Below, in pieces: positions 12,587-25,600 of a stretch of DNA of 64,000 bases. The position numbers were made by a program, and so were the translations under genes. The DNA comes from Polytrichum commune. Lineage: Eukaryota > Streptophyta > Polytrichopsida > Polytrichales > Polytrichaceae. Position 1 is the first letter of the stretch. Each line of letters opens with the position of its first letter. The stretch lies in NCBI GenBank assembly GCA_950295325.1, contig OX485803.1, positions 16,492,001 to 16,556,000 on the forward strand, given 5' to 3'. Under the pieces are notes generated by a model. The model ran no database searches. It had not been told where the DNA came from and worked only from the letters and a program-made list of their open reading frames with translations.

Positions 12587-12886
12587 TGTTAAGACACCAC
12601 CGTCAATGGCGAATGGGTGTCATTGGACCCAACTTCGACATCATATGTTGTTATCTTGGACCTTTAGTCATGATATCTTGGGACTATAATAATGTTATTT
12701 TGGAACTCTAGTTATTGACAAGACGTGTTACCTCAAATGTATCAAACCCCTCCATATACACCTTGAGTAGAAGGTTAATAACTAAGAAATAACCTCTCAC
12801 TCTTGTGCTCTCTTGCTCTTAAAGTTTCCACCGTCGCTTCTCTCTCTGTCTCTCTCATATCTTATCTCATCAAAAATTTTGTAACA
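12587..12886 (+). repeat. 3' LTR of the copia element
   Basis: 300 bp, aligns over its whole length with 9113-9402; shared blocks include CATATGTTGTTATCTTGGACC and GAGTAGAAGGTTAATAA. It directly follows the polypurine tract AGGGGAG. Confidence 0.9.
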
Positions 12887-15397
12887 TGACCATTCCTTGT
12901 ATGCAATGGAAGTGTGGAATCACGTCTATATCAAATTTTTATGTGAGTTTGTATAATTCAACACACATTGTCTAAAATTACTGCAATTCATTTGCCATTT
13001 AAATGCAAGGAAAATAAAGTTCTGTAACCTAAAGTTCTGTTGTTTTGATTCAATGCGAGAAATTCATTTAAATCCACACTTGAATATGCCAACATGGAGT
13101 TCACAAAGTCGTTTGAAGACACCAACTAGGCGAATATGATACATAAGTCAATACCAACAACTTGCTTCACTTGTTTTTTTGACTTTCTAAATAAGCTTAT
13201 TTTACTAATTGAACATCTTGTGTTGTTACGTGAAAAAATTCTTTAGGTTGGATCAATGAAGTTTATATTTTGTGACTACTATTACTCTACCATGAACCTA
13301 GAAGTCCCTGGATCAATGAGATTGAATTGAGATGCAAAAATCACAAACTTGCAATGGGGCATGTTTTCAACAAAAACCCCTAGTATGGATTTTGGTTCGT
13401 AACACGTACCACAGGGGTTGCAATAAAAACATGCCCCTAAGCTTGATATTAATTCATTCCAATTAAATCCCACTAAACTATATCATAATCTCTTATCTCA
13501 GTTTATGGATTAGCTCACCCAAAGTATGCATATTTGGGCTTTACATTGTTTCTATGTGTTTGCACCGTCCCCCACGATGAGTATAACTCATTTTAATATA
13601 AAATTGGACCAAAACCAATACCTCCCAATTTCATGCTTGACTTGGAAAAAAACATCTTCCAATGGAATTGCACATGCATGTATGACCCAAGGTTGAATTT
13701 GATATGTATACCAAATGTTGTGATAAATTTCCATTGTTTATCAATTGAATATATAGATTTAGCATTCAAAACTAGCACATTGTTTTTTTCATGATACTTC
13801 AAATATAAGACATTTGACTAATCACTCGAGATTCACACATCCCTTATGAAATTTAAGTATGTTGGAATCGAATCCGCCCACATATTTGAGTTAACCAAAA
13901 AGTGAATATTTTGAAACGATGACCACATTTACTTTAAATAAGGGTTGTTGCACAAAACTTTACTCGCCTAACATGCTTGCCACACGGGTAGATCACTCCA
14001 TTGTCAAGTTGAACACCACGTGCGACCAAAAAAAATCTTCTTTTGGTAAGTTGCACCACCAAAATGGGTCAAAAATTTATCAATTTTTTTTCATGAGTAG
14101 ATATACATAGTACCTATGACATAGTTAAAAATGGTAACTAAAATTGATGATTTGTTTTTTTCATAAAACATACCATTTCTAACTAGAATGACACAAAATT
14201 GAACTAAAACAATTACTAAAAAAATAAAGATGACTAAAAATTTCAAAATAGTATACAAAAGATACTATCAATGGTTATATATATGTAGAAAAAATACCAT
14301 AAATTTTAAAATTATATATGGCATGTAATATAGGGGTAGCAAACTTTGTCCGCACGTGGTGTCAACTGGACAATGAAGTGACCTCCCCGTGGCTTGCCAT
14401 AAATTCCAAGCCTCGCATTATGACCATACATGAAAGATGGAGATATCAATGTTAAGACTTGCTTTGTAGTGCCCGAATTCGAGAGTTGTGTTGTCAAAGT
14501 ACTCGTACCATAGTACCATTTGAGGTCCAACACTTTGAGTGTCAAATCTTGATTTTGTTTTGCACACATCAACTTTACTGCAATTTTGGGAGAATACTTT
14601 TGTGACACGTGGCACAATACTACATTATCCAAGCATCTTGGAAGAAAAACACATGCCACAAGAAATAGGTTGGGATGTTTGTCCATTTTTTGCGTTGTCA
14701 TTGCTTTCAATGTTGTTTTCAAATAGAATCACCTCGAAGAATCCAATTACCAATAGTTCCAAACAAAACATTCAGTCTATTTGGAATTTACCTACATATT
14801 TTGAGCGTACGAGTCCTACGCAACTGACATGCACCACTAGAAACTTGTCCCACGTCACTAATAAAGCCGCAAATCTATCACAGTGGTAGATGTGCATTAT
14901 TCTTTCAACTATGTAGAATGAGTGCCTAAGACTTGTATGCTTGTAGTGATTAAACCTTGCAATCACTACAAGCATACCTATGACTCATGGGCAATTGTCT
15001 TGCGTCACTGGAAACTCTACGTATCTACCACACTAGTAGATTAACTTTGTCCTTCCACCGACGCATGACCATTGCCTAGGACTCATGTGTTGATAGTGAA
15101 TGAGGATAATGTAGTGTCATGGCAAGTCATTTACACATGACATCACATGGCAAATCATAGTGATGTTTGGTGCCATGTCAACCTTACAACGGGTTCGGTC
15201 AATGGTTTTGTGACACGTGTCTCAGTGTTCCTTCAAAAACAAATCAATTGAAGGGGAAGTTTCATAGTAGTTGCAGTATGTACAACTCCTTGCTGCCTTG
15301 TTTCTTACTTTGTGAATACTGTAAGTATATTGTGCACAATTTGTGTCTATGATTTGCTGCTTGAAGATGGGTGTAAAACTATGGCTGGGGACAACCG
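12887..15397. other. AT-rich intergenic with one unrecognised minus-strand frame
   Basis: A 136-codon minus-strand frame (14312-14722) has plausible composition but no motif I know; minus-strand frames at 13282-13473 and 13593-13802 might be further pieces of the same decayed gene. Otherwise only the hairpin at 14935-14977. Confidence 0.4.
14935..14977. repeat. 17-bp inverted repeat (hairpin)
   Basis: GTATGCTTGTAGTGATT and its perfect complement AATCACTACAAGCATAC are separated by 9 nt. Intergenic, no further context. Confidence 0.8.
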
Positions 15398-15556
15398 GCG
15401 GTTAGTTACAGATGAACCGGTTGAGTTTGAGAAATAACCGGTTAAAGTTGGAGACTTCAAGAGAACGACCGGTCGTTTTAGAGGAATCTATGGAATATAC
15501 CTCGAATGAATGAAAGCAAAACCGGAAGATGTCAACATGTAACCGGCTGGATTTAG
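15398..15556 (+). repeat. ACCGGTT-rich dispersed repeat, copy 1
   Basis: TTAGTTACAGATGAACCGGTTGAG...CGTTTTAGAGGAATCTATGGAA...AAGATGTCAACATGTAACCGG. It has several AACCGGTT-like motifs and is followed by a TATA-like GGTATAAAAGATG (about 15582-15594). Related copies occur at 18,316 (inverted) and 52,820. Confidence 0.75.
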
Positions 15557-18315
15557 AATCACTAGGATCTTGACTGGGCACTGGTATAAAAGATGAAAAA
15601 TACAAGGAAGGTTTTAAATGCACCGTCAATTGGCTCTTGTAGTCTTGGTCTTCCAATCAAAGAATGTTGCCATTTATGATGTGCCATTAAATCTTACCTG
15701 CTAGAATTTCCCATGTCGGATAGGTACTTTAGTGCAAAAGTTCATGTCCGTTTCCTTTTGAAGATGCGAAATCCCTTACCATGGCCTACAAATTCTCTTT
15801 GTGGGTTTGATTTCATGATACCTACCGCGGGGGGGTAATAGGTTAACTTGCCCCTTATGAATTGGTTGTTGATTTGGCCCAATTTTGACTTACTATAATA
15901 ATTTGGAGTCTATGAGTATGATTTAGGGACAAGACTCTCTACGAGTAGCAACTTATGGGTCATATCATAGTAATTTGTGGTTTCACCCCCCCCCCCCATT
16001 CTTCCTTTGCCTTCAGTAGGTGTTATATGAATATTCACCCATTGTTTTGTTTGTTTGAGAAGAGAAGAAACGTTGACCATGTGATCAACGTGATTGAAAT
16101 GCCCGTTCTACCCACCCTTGGAATTGTTTTGTTTTGTTTTGACATAATATGTAGCAACAAAATGTATATTTCACAAGTGAGAGCTCCTTGCATGCTCCCA
16201 ACTATTGTGAACTTATATGGTGGCTTTATGCTAGGGTCCAAGACCAAAGAAAATATGAAATTGAGTGATCATATTGGTTCATAGTATAAGTTTGGACCCC
16301 ATGAGTTTTCACTGGGGTTCAAGTCTTGGGTGTGATACAAATTAACTCGCACTAATGTGGTATAGTTTTCCCATCAATTTCGGACAACCCCCACTCAAGG
16401 AATACTTTCTCTTGGTTTGACAAACCAATCTTCAAACGTACATCCGATCTTGAGTCCAAAAGTATGTCCACTAATGGGTGCTTAAGAACCCAATGTTGTC
16501 AGTAAAGGTTCACAACACCTTCCGAGTGGGAGGGTAAAAACAATGATTACTATGTAGAGCATTGTATTTACTAAAGTGAAATCAACCCCATAATTAGGAC
16601 CCAAAATCCTAAATTAGTTATATTGGGATGATTAAGCAACAACATGTTGGGGGTTTGTTCTGACCACCCTTCCCTCCTTGGTAGTTGTTGGCCTTTTACC
16701 ACATTTTAGATTTAGTTTCACTTCCCAATGAACAAGTTATTCTCATCCATAGCATGTAACTCAATGATTGTATTGGACGGACAAAGACAAGAGCATAATA
16801 ACTTAGCCATGATCCAAAGAGTGTAACTCGAGGAAGCCTACGAGCCCTTCAAGAGCTTACAACTTGTAAAAACCAATAACCTAAATGCAAACCCTAACAA
16901 GAATAGACATGGTAATCGTGGAGGACTATGACTATGTGACAACAATGGAAGAAAACATGGATTGGATGAAAATAATCCATCCATTGTAATTTTCTTTCTT
17001 CAAACCTAGGGCCCCCTTTTGTACACCTGCTTTTTTAGCATAAATTTCAATAGCCTATTCAAATGTACACACTAGAGAGAATAATAAGTCTCCCTTATGT
17101 ATACTATGTATGTTAATGCCTCAAATAATACCCCTTCTTATACTCACGTTAGTTTGTATATGGTAGGAAGAGTTTACCCCCAAGGGAGGTGAAAAACACA
17201 TAGAAACAAGGTATCCTCCAACAACTTATTAATAGTTTTAGTCGACTCAAAAGATGGGATCAAAGGACCCCACTTAGTCTAGTGGAACCCAGTTGAGATT
17301 AATTAAAGACAAACTTAAGATGTACGCTTGGACTTTGCGCCCATGGCAAATAGACGGGTGTATGTGTAGGTCGGTATGAGTATGGCCATGGGGATGAACA
17401 ATTTCATGTCGAATCATACTTTTCACAAAGAGACCTCGTATGTCTTATATAGCCCTATGTCATATGTATTTTCTTAGTACTTCCCTACTTCAAGCAACTT
17501 TCCTTGAAAACAAGTGAGTCCCCATGGTAGAGACCGCATTCATATGATGAGAGGGCTCTAGTAAAAACAAGCCCCGTTGTTAATATGTCGAGCGAAAATT
17601 GTCACATATGAATGTACCTTGCATCAATCCAACATGAAATTTTGATCCCTTGTGGATTTGTGGTTGATTCATTTCAATTGACTTCTATCATACGAATTCG
17701 GGGTCTTTGAAGCCGATTTAGGTGTCTATTAACCAAGGTAACTAAACTATGGAGTTTATTATTATTAAAGAATGTTATGTTAGATATATAAAATGTTCAC
17801 CCATATGTGATGATCTAGTTAAATGTTCACAACACCTATTGAAGGGGGGGGGGGGAGGATGAATTAGGAGAGGGGAGGATGAAAAGGATGATTAGGTATT
17901 GTTGTAGAGCCCGAGGTCATTATTTACATCTAAATAGCCCCTAGACCATGGCCATAGAACCCAAATTAGCCCAAGGATTTGAAATTGGGATAAACCATTA
18001 GCCAACATATAGAGACCATGTTTATACTATTACCCCTTTGGTAGGTGTTGAGATACCAAATTGTGGAAACTCCTCTCTTGTCACTCATTATGGGCTTCTC
18101 TTCATCAAAACTCCTTCATGCACAACGGGTGAATTTACATAGACACCACAAACTTGAAGAGAGAACATTATGACATCGATTCGACTAAAAACATAGCACC
18201 CGAGCCGCATATTATTCAAGGGATGACAGAGACGTAGATACTCTTGCTTGTAACAAGTTCATTCCCTCAAGTGTCCAGGGGGATTTTTGGGCACAATTAG
18301 TTGACACCCTATTGT
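15557..18315. other. Intergenic between inverted ACCGGTT repeats, nothing recognised
   Basis: Includes a C run near 15987 and an 11-nt G run near 17847. The 109-codon frame at 15955-16284 is not convincing. Confidence 0.5.
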
Positions 18316-18470
18316 TTCCAGGTCCGGTTACATGTTGACATCTTTTGGTTTTTCTTATTAATTAGAGATATGTTCCATAGATTCTTCTAAAACGACAGGC
18401 ACATAATTTTCCCAAAGTCTTGAGCTTCAACCAACTTATTTCTCAAACTCAACCGGTTCATCTTGTAATA
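18316..18470 (-). repeat. ACCGGTT-rich dispersed repeat, copy 2, inverted
   Basis: Reverse complement aligns with 15398-15556, sharing GATGAACCGGTTGAGTTTGA, GTTTTAGAAGAATCTATGGAA and GATGTCAACATGTAACCGG. With copy 1 it encloses 2.76 kb. Confidence 0.75.
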
Positions 18471-18728
18471 ACTAGCATTCGGGGTTCCCCATGCATTGAT
18501 CCCCCTCGCTCTCTACGAAGCTCCCAACACGAGAAAGGCGTTGAAAAAAGCGGCGTTAAGTTATCCATGTAAGCTGGTCCCGGTTGGTTGGTCCCATAGT
18601 TTGAAAACCCCGACCATCACCCTAGGGTACTCCACTTTCCCTACGTAGCTTACATCTACCCCTCTCCCAGTTACCAAACGGAATAAGTTAAAGGTTCCAT
18701 GATACAGGAAGAGGGGGAAGGTAAGTAC

Positions 18729-18737
18729 TATATATAA
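18729..18737 (+). promoter_or_regulatory. TATA-like box upstream of the myosin gene
   Basis: TATATATAA lies about 945 bp before the ATG, at the left edge of the GC-rich flank. If used, it implies a 5' UTR of over 900 nt, which is long, so a TATA-less start nearer the GA-rich tract is equally possible. Confidence 0.25.
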
Positions 18738-18975
18738 GTTCCAAGCGACTTTATCTGGGGGGCAGTAGTAACTTTATGTCTACAGCAGGTAAGTACCGGA
18801 GGCCCCCAGTAGGGTAGAGTAGAGTAGACTCCTTTCCTTACACACACTCAACTGGACTATTTGAAAACCAGCCAACCCGAGCGCAGCCCGGGAGGCCGCG
18901 TCAATCACGGGCCACCCGGCCCGCGGTCTCGGGACTCCCGGCGTCAGGGTTCCCGCCCCCCCAAGCCAAAGCGAA

Positions 18976-19014
18976 GGGGAAGGGGGGAGGGGGAAGGGGG
19001 GAGGGGGAAGGGGG
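18976..19014 (+). repeat. G-run tandem repeat, G-quadruplex-prone
   Basis: Runs of 4-6 G are separated by single A or AA; the unit GGGGGGAGGGGGAA occurs about two and a half times. Six separate G runs on one strand satisfy the usual quadruplex pattern. It lies about 670 bp before the myosin ATG. Confidence 0.8.
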
Positions 19015-19680
19015 CGAGCAGGCGGAAGGAAACCCGGCCCGTCATTCCATCCCATCGCTTGCTCGCCCTGTCTGTCTGCCTCCCTGCCTTTGCTCACATC
19101 CCATCCCCCATTCATCGCCATCGCCCCGCCAGGCTGCTGCGATCGGCACGACCGCTTCCTCCCTCCGCCTCGCCGCCCGCATCGCATCACGCAGATCTGT
19201 TGCCCCTCGCATGGTGCGCGCTCTCTGCCGTCGCTACATTTTGAGCCCGAGCTGTTCAGAATCCGCTCACGGGCGACCATTTGGCGTTCGGATAGGTATA
19301 ATCGATCGCACGGGGAGGCCGCGGGGGCGCAAGGGTTTGGTTGCACCAGGATGAGGTTTCGGATTTTGAGGTCGTAGGGGAAGGAAGGCAGCGGCGGTGT
19401 GGTGAGGAAGGTTGAGTCGAGTTGATTTGAGGGTGTGGTATGGTGTGTTGTGGTGGCGTGACGCGATCGCGAAGGGAGGGAGGGAGGAGTGAAGGTGGCG
19501 GTAGGGTTGAGTGGATCTGTGGATCGAGTGAAAGAGAGAGAGAGGGAGACAGAGAGAGAGTGTGAAAGTGGCGAGTGACGAGGTTGCGACGACTCTCTAC
19601 CGTCATTCTGCGGATAGCGTGGCGATGCGAATGTTGATTTGATCGGAGGAGGCTGCCCCGGTCCCGTCCCGTCCTCCATC

Positions 19681-22600
19681 ATGGTACGTTGTGGCGCTTG
19701 CCCGTTGCCTTTGCGTTAGGGTTTCTTGCTCCTCCTATTTCTTGCTCCCGGTGGAGCTCAGGGCCGGTCCGCTGAGGTGCTCACGGAGGGGTCTGTGAAC
19801 AGAAGTTCTGTGAGGGCAATATAGGGTAAGGAAAGAGACATAATGTGCCGGGATCTTGCACAGCTCTAGAAGCCAGGGGTGTGTACCGAAAGGTTCAGTA
19901 GGGATTGCCAGGATGCGAGGCTGGCCGTGCTCAAATGACTCGTGAGTAGTGTTGTTTGAGAAATGTAAGCACGCTCACCGCATTTGTGCCCTGCTGCCAT
20001 AGCTATTTATTGCTGCCGTGGTGCATTTCTTGTACGGAATTTTTTTTCTCTTCCAAGAAACGCGGTTGAGGAGAATGTGTGAAATCGAATGATCTCATTG
20101 GGAGATGTGGTACAGTTCATGGGCCCAGGCATTATCTACTCTTTCTATGGCATCTTCCCATTCAAAATTCAGGATCTCAGTATATTAGGGCATGGCGAAC
20201 AATCGTGACACAATATAATTAGTGGGAAATGGTTACGAGCGTATGTTAGGGCATGGATCTTGTCACACAGACATAGACTACTCGGTTCGGTGCATGTAGA
20301 ACTGATGATTTGGAAAATTAGAGTTGCAGAGGTAGCATGCATCACGGTGGAATACGAGTGTGGGGTGAAATTTCTGAATTTTGAAAATGTAGGAGAATTG
20401 ATAACCTTCCAGTGACCTTTTATTTCGAATTTTTCTTACCATGAATTTTGTACCAGAGACCATACCTCCTTCAATCCCTTTAAAATGCTGTCCAAGCACT
20501 CAGATTTATGATGTGTTTGTCACTGGATGCCCTAGTCTGTCTTTACTAGTTTCATGTACCTAGTTATATCTAATTAGGGCTACATTGAGGTCCCAACGAT
20601 CATTTTGCTGCAGAAGACGAGAGCTAGGAAGTTAATACCGTCAAAATATAAAGCTAGGATCGTTTGTAGTGGTTTTGAGTGGGCCACATCGTGTGTCAAA
20701 GTTTGTATCTTTCGGTTTTCCAGCCTACGTTTTGATGGCTGTAAATTGGTGTATCTTGCAAAAATATGCCATGAAGAATAAATTTATTATGATGGGCTGA
20801 TTCTACTGAGTGCAATTTCATAGGTTCTTCCTGGATTTGTGTAACTTGCATCAGGTGCAGCAAGGATGCAGACTATTTCTGTATTGTTCGGGCTCTGATT
20901 CTTTCGTTCTTATTTCGTTAGTTATGTAGTATTTTGTGTTTTTCTACAGTTGTGATAATATTCAATTCAGGGCCGTTGGACTTGCACTGTCGTTCTTGTA
21001 GTGTCGTTTTTTGTAATCATAGTTATGGCAGGATGACTTCGCCTGACTAGTGAACGTTATTTGGTGGCTTTGTGTGCAGTCGACTGCAATGAATATTGCA
21101 GTGGGGGCCCAAGTCTGGGTTGAGGACCCAGAATTGGCCTGGTGTGAGGCAGAGGTCTATGAAATCAACGGCAAGAAGGTCAAAGCCCGAAGCATCAAAG
21201 GACAAGAGGTATATTGATTAACTTTCTGCTCTGGGAAAAGGGTGTGGCACTGGCTAATACTTATGGAATTGGACATCAGACATCTGCCAGAGTGTTTCTT
21301 GTGTGGAATTTGGTCGGTAATTGGCATTCCTTAACTGACTTATGAGTTCAGGGGGTTGATAAGAAAAAAATATCGCTGCACATTACAGCTCAAATTGCAA
21401 GAAATATCAGCTTGAAATAGAATTCGGTTTCAAATGTTGGAATGAGGAAAACAATGCATCTGAAAAATGTGACTAATCGTCCAAATTGAACGGTGGCATC
21501 AATTTGGCTTGTGGATGGGACTATATTCAACCTGTGGTTTGGGTGTCATGAAATAATGTGGAATAGATTGAGGATTCTGTTTGATTCTATCCTTGTATCA
21601 TGAATTATTAGTCTTATATTGAACTTTTTTATGTGCAGGTCACCTCTTTAATCTCAAATGTGCACTCAAAAGATCCAGATGCACAACCTGGAGGTGTGGA
21701 TGATATGACAAAATTGGCTTATCTCCATGAGCCAGGGGTGTTGTACAATCTTGCAAGTAGATATGAACTGGATGAAATATATGTAAGTTGAACTTGCACA
21801 TGGACCGATGCAGAAATTATTTTGGGTATTGTAGTATATATGTGGCAGCTTTTAAACTTGAATGGTCTTGGATATCTTGTCATTTTAACTTTTGACTGTA
21901 TGTTGGTGGTTGTGTGAGACAGACATACACAGGCAACATATTGATTGCAGTAAATCCTTTCATCAAGCTTCCCCATTTGTACAATAACCACATGATGGAG
22001 CAGTATAGGGGTGCACCACTTGGAGAATTGAGTCCTCATGTCTTTGCAGTTGCTGATGCTTCTTACAGGTGCACATTTCATTTTTTTTTAATCTTCATAG
22101 ATTCTGGTCTCAGAGGGGCACTTGATCTCTTTTATGTCTTTTTGCAATAGCAGTTATTTAGTCACTCAAGGTTTTACTTAGTTTCAATTTTGACTATGAA
22201 GGAGTACTTCTTCTAGCATTGAAATTTCTGAATGTTGAGTATTGTCAGATCACAAAATGGTTTGCTTGTGTAAGTAAAGTGATTCTCATATGGGACTCTT
22301 GACATGGCAATGTGTAATTCAATTCAGGGCTATGGTAAATGAGAAAAGAAGTCAAGCTATACTTGTCAGTGGAGAGAGTGGAGCTGGAAAGACAGAGACA
22401 ACAAAGTTGATTATGCAGTACCTGGCTTACATGGGGGGAAGGGCTAATACAGATGGTCGAACTGTTGAGCAACAAGTGCTTGAGGTTTAGAGCTTATTCC
22501 CATGATATATGCACAAAAATGACTAGTTGTGGAGTGCTAATCACTTCTATGTGAAAATATTGTTTCCACTTCATTTTTTGTCAATGCATAAATTTACTAA

Positions 22601-25600
22601 GGACTATACTTCACCCTACCTGTGGATTCATGCAATGGTACATCGGATGCTTACTTGTTTTATGCTCATGCTTCTAGTTTACATGACATCTTGCTTTCCG
22701 TCCATTTACTCGTCACCCAAGCTTGGCTTCATTACAGATGTGTCCTGCAATTGAAAACTGAGTTGAACTATAAGTAATATACCACAATGTTACACTTGTA
22801 TCAGATGTTTTCAAGATTTAAAATATCTGTTCTAGCAGATTCTAGCTAAACAAGAGATTTAATCAACACCATGGATGGTATTGGCAGCAGAGAATTCAGG
22901 ACAAGTATTTGTAGCATAATTCAACATATTCATATCCAGTAAACATGTCGTCTATGGTTTGATTGAGATGTAATCAGGAAGCTATTTGTGATGAACTTCC
23001 ATCAGAGAGGTGAAGATTTTAACAGTGGAAAGAGCATTGGGCCAGCCCAAAAATGCTCCATAATATACACAGTTGAGGGCCTCCTACTACCTGGACATAA
23101 TTATCAATAAATATAAAGTGAAGGGCGCCATAATTTCTCACCACCACATTATTAATCTAATAAATAAAATGAGCTTTGGTTTAAGAACTTTTGAGTTGGA
23201 TTATAACTTCTAACGTACAAAATGCCTCTAACTTCTGTAGTCTGCAAGGGAATAGGACAAACTAAAGTGTGTGCCATGATTTCTCTTAATTGCAGTCCAA
23301 TCCCCTTCTTGAAGCTTTTGGTAATGCCAAGACAGTGCGCAATGACAATTCTAGGTGTGTCTCTATCTTATTTGATCTTGATATGAAGGCATTTAAGCAG
23401 ATAATCAGTTGTGCATTCTGGATATTTTATCATGTTTTCATGTGGCTCTTTTAAACCACAAGAGGATCCTGTGGTGATTCTGAGTATTGACTACTTGTAT
23501 TTTTCCTGAACCTCAGTCGATTTGGTAAATTCGTGGAGATCCAGTTTGATAGGAGTGGACGAATATCAGGTGCTGCTGTGCGTACATATCTACTGGAGAG
23601 ATCTCGAGTCGTTCAGATTGCTGATCCTGAAAGGAACTACCATTGCTTTTATCAGTTGTGTGCCTCTCCAGAGGTACAGTCATGACATTTATCTCATGGC
23701 AGAGAGGAACATGTTTTCACTTCCCACAATGTCTTTCTTTTGCCTTGAAATACACATGGATTCTGTCTTCTGCCTGCCCTTGTTACAATGAGAAATCGGA
23801 CAGTGGAGCAACAAGATTGACAGTGTTGAAATGTATTCAGCTAGTCACAGTATGTACTAGATCTTGTGAATGTCCCTGGGTTTAGAAGATTCTGGCGTTC
23901 TGCTGGTGATCTGTCTGTTTGACTATGAGTTCTAATTGGATTTGTTTGTATTGTCTCAGGATTGTGAGAGGTACAAACTGGGGGATATGAAGAGTTTCCA
24001 TTACTTGAATCAAAGTGATTGTTACGAATTGAACAACGTGAGCAATGGACGTGAATATGTGAAAACACGAAGGGCTATGGATGTTGTTGGTATCAACCCA
24101 GATGATCAGGTAATTAGAAGATCTTGCTGGCATCTTTTTAAAACAATTTTGGCTGCTATTTCTTTTTGAATGAAAGCTTCATGTTGAGAATCATTTCAGA
24201 GCTTAGCCCAGAGATTTTTATCACCTGAATTACACCTTGGTAGTAATAAACAGTTAATGCGTCACTACTTGTTTTTTATGTTGCACTACTCATTCGTGGC
24301 TTCTGACTCTCAAAATTTGGGCCTCCTATTTAGTATTTTGTTCTGAAATGTTTTGTTGCTGGCTTAATTTTCCAGGTTTTAACAAATGAAATAAAAGGCT
24401 ACATTACCCTTCACCTAACAAGAAGTGCTAAACAATGACTTGAAATTACTTGCTTGAAATACAGGAAGCAATTTTCCGTGTAGTTGCATCAGTGTTGCAT
24501 CTGGGAAATATTGATTTTGTACAAGGAGCTGATTCGGACTCTTCAAAGCTCAAGGATGAGAGTTCTAAGTTTCACCTTGATGCTGCTGCAGAGCTACTCC
24601 GGTGGGTAATGCTTTGCATGTGTAGTTGAGCCTGTGTTTAGCAGGTTGGCTGGATTTGAATTTTGTGTACAATATGGATGTTGGAGGAAGTCTGTCAGGA
24701 ATCAGATATGAACATAATAGTTGTTGTATTCATCTGTGGATCTTGCTGCTGACCTGGTTTTCTGGCCTAATAGATCTCTTGATTTCTCTGCTTATGTCCA
24801 GGTGCGAATCAAAGGGCCTGTTGGACTCATTGTGCACGCGTGTTCTTGTGACACGGGATGGCAACATTACAATGACTCTAAATGTGGAGCAAGCCACCAT
24901 CAACCGTGATACATTGGCAAAGACAATCTACTCCCGGTTGTTTGATTGGTAAAAGATCTTTACTTGATTGCTCCAGGAAATACTTGTAGGGTAAATAGAT
25001 GATCTTGTTTCTGTTGTGAGCATTAAGGCTAAAAGCAACATAACATGGTCGGACAGTGTACTGCATGCTATTTACAGATTGCTCTTTTGTTGGCTTGTAT
25101 CCAGGTTGGTGGAAAAGGTCAACAGATCTATTGGCCAAGACCCTGATTCTCCATTTCTGGTTGGTGTTCTGGATATTTATGGGTTCGAAAGTTTCAAGTT
25201 CAACAGGTAAATGTCTCACCTCTTTGTCTTAAAGACTAGGTTTCCATTGTAATGTAATTTGTGCTTTGGTGGATTATGACATGTTGACTTCAAAAGCATT
25301 CTAGAATTACAGAATTTGTGAGCAAAGAACTCAGTTAATCAAAGCACTGTTGGATTGTTTAGTTTCTGATGAAAATGTGTGGCTATGGATGCAGTTTTGA
25401 ACAATTTTGCATAAATCTTGCAAATGAAAAGCTTCAACAGCATTTTAACCAGGTTAGTTTTGCTGCCACATGTGTAGTTTTATTTTTATTTTTATTTTTT
25501 TAAAAATCACTTTTGTTGATATTAGCAGGCACAAATTCTGGAAGCATGACAATGGGCTTTAATTTGGGCCAATACTGTTGAAAGTGCACTGTGTAAGGTT

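Larger units (their letters stand above)
9113..12886 (+). mobile_element. Ty1/copia LTR retrotransposon, internally deleted and decayed
   Basis: Two direct LTRs, each starting TGTTAAGACACC and ending TTTGTAACA, flank a 3.2-kb interior that reads, in order, copia gag, zinc knuckle, GAG-pre-integrase and integrase in several frames with many stops. A purine tract AGGGGAG (12580-12586) abuts the 3' LTR as a polypurine tract should. Reverse transcriptase and RNase H are absent: integrase C-terminal similarity fades near 12000 and unrelated tandem repeats precede the 3' LTR. By eye the LTRs agree at roughly four bases in five, so the insertion is old. The 5-bp flanks (GGCAC and TGACC) do not match, so the target duplication is eroded or one edge is rearranged. 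Confidence 0.9.
18480..19680 (+). promoter_or_regulatory. GC-rich 5' flank, promoter and 5' UTR of the myosin gene
   Basis: Composition rises sharply from the AT-rich surroundings and stays GC-rich up to the ATG. It holds CpG-rich stretches, a G-run repeat (18976-19014) and a GA-rich tract (about 19528-19562) typical of plant 5' UTRs. The long minus-strand reading frame across it is low-complexity Pro/Ser/Arg and looks like a composition artefact. The transcription start cannot be fixed from sequence. Confidence 0.6.

Noticed and set aside
9108-12891. 5-bp target-site duplication of the copia element
   Set aside because: The flanks GGCAC and TGACC do not match, so no duplication is claimed.
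18780-19682. 300-codon minus-strand open frame, the longest in the window
   Set aside because: It lies wholly in the GC-rich promoter and leader of the myosin. The translation is Pro/Ser/Arg low-complexity without a domain, and stop codons are rare here because of composition.
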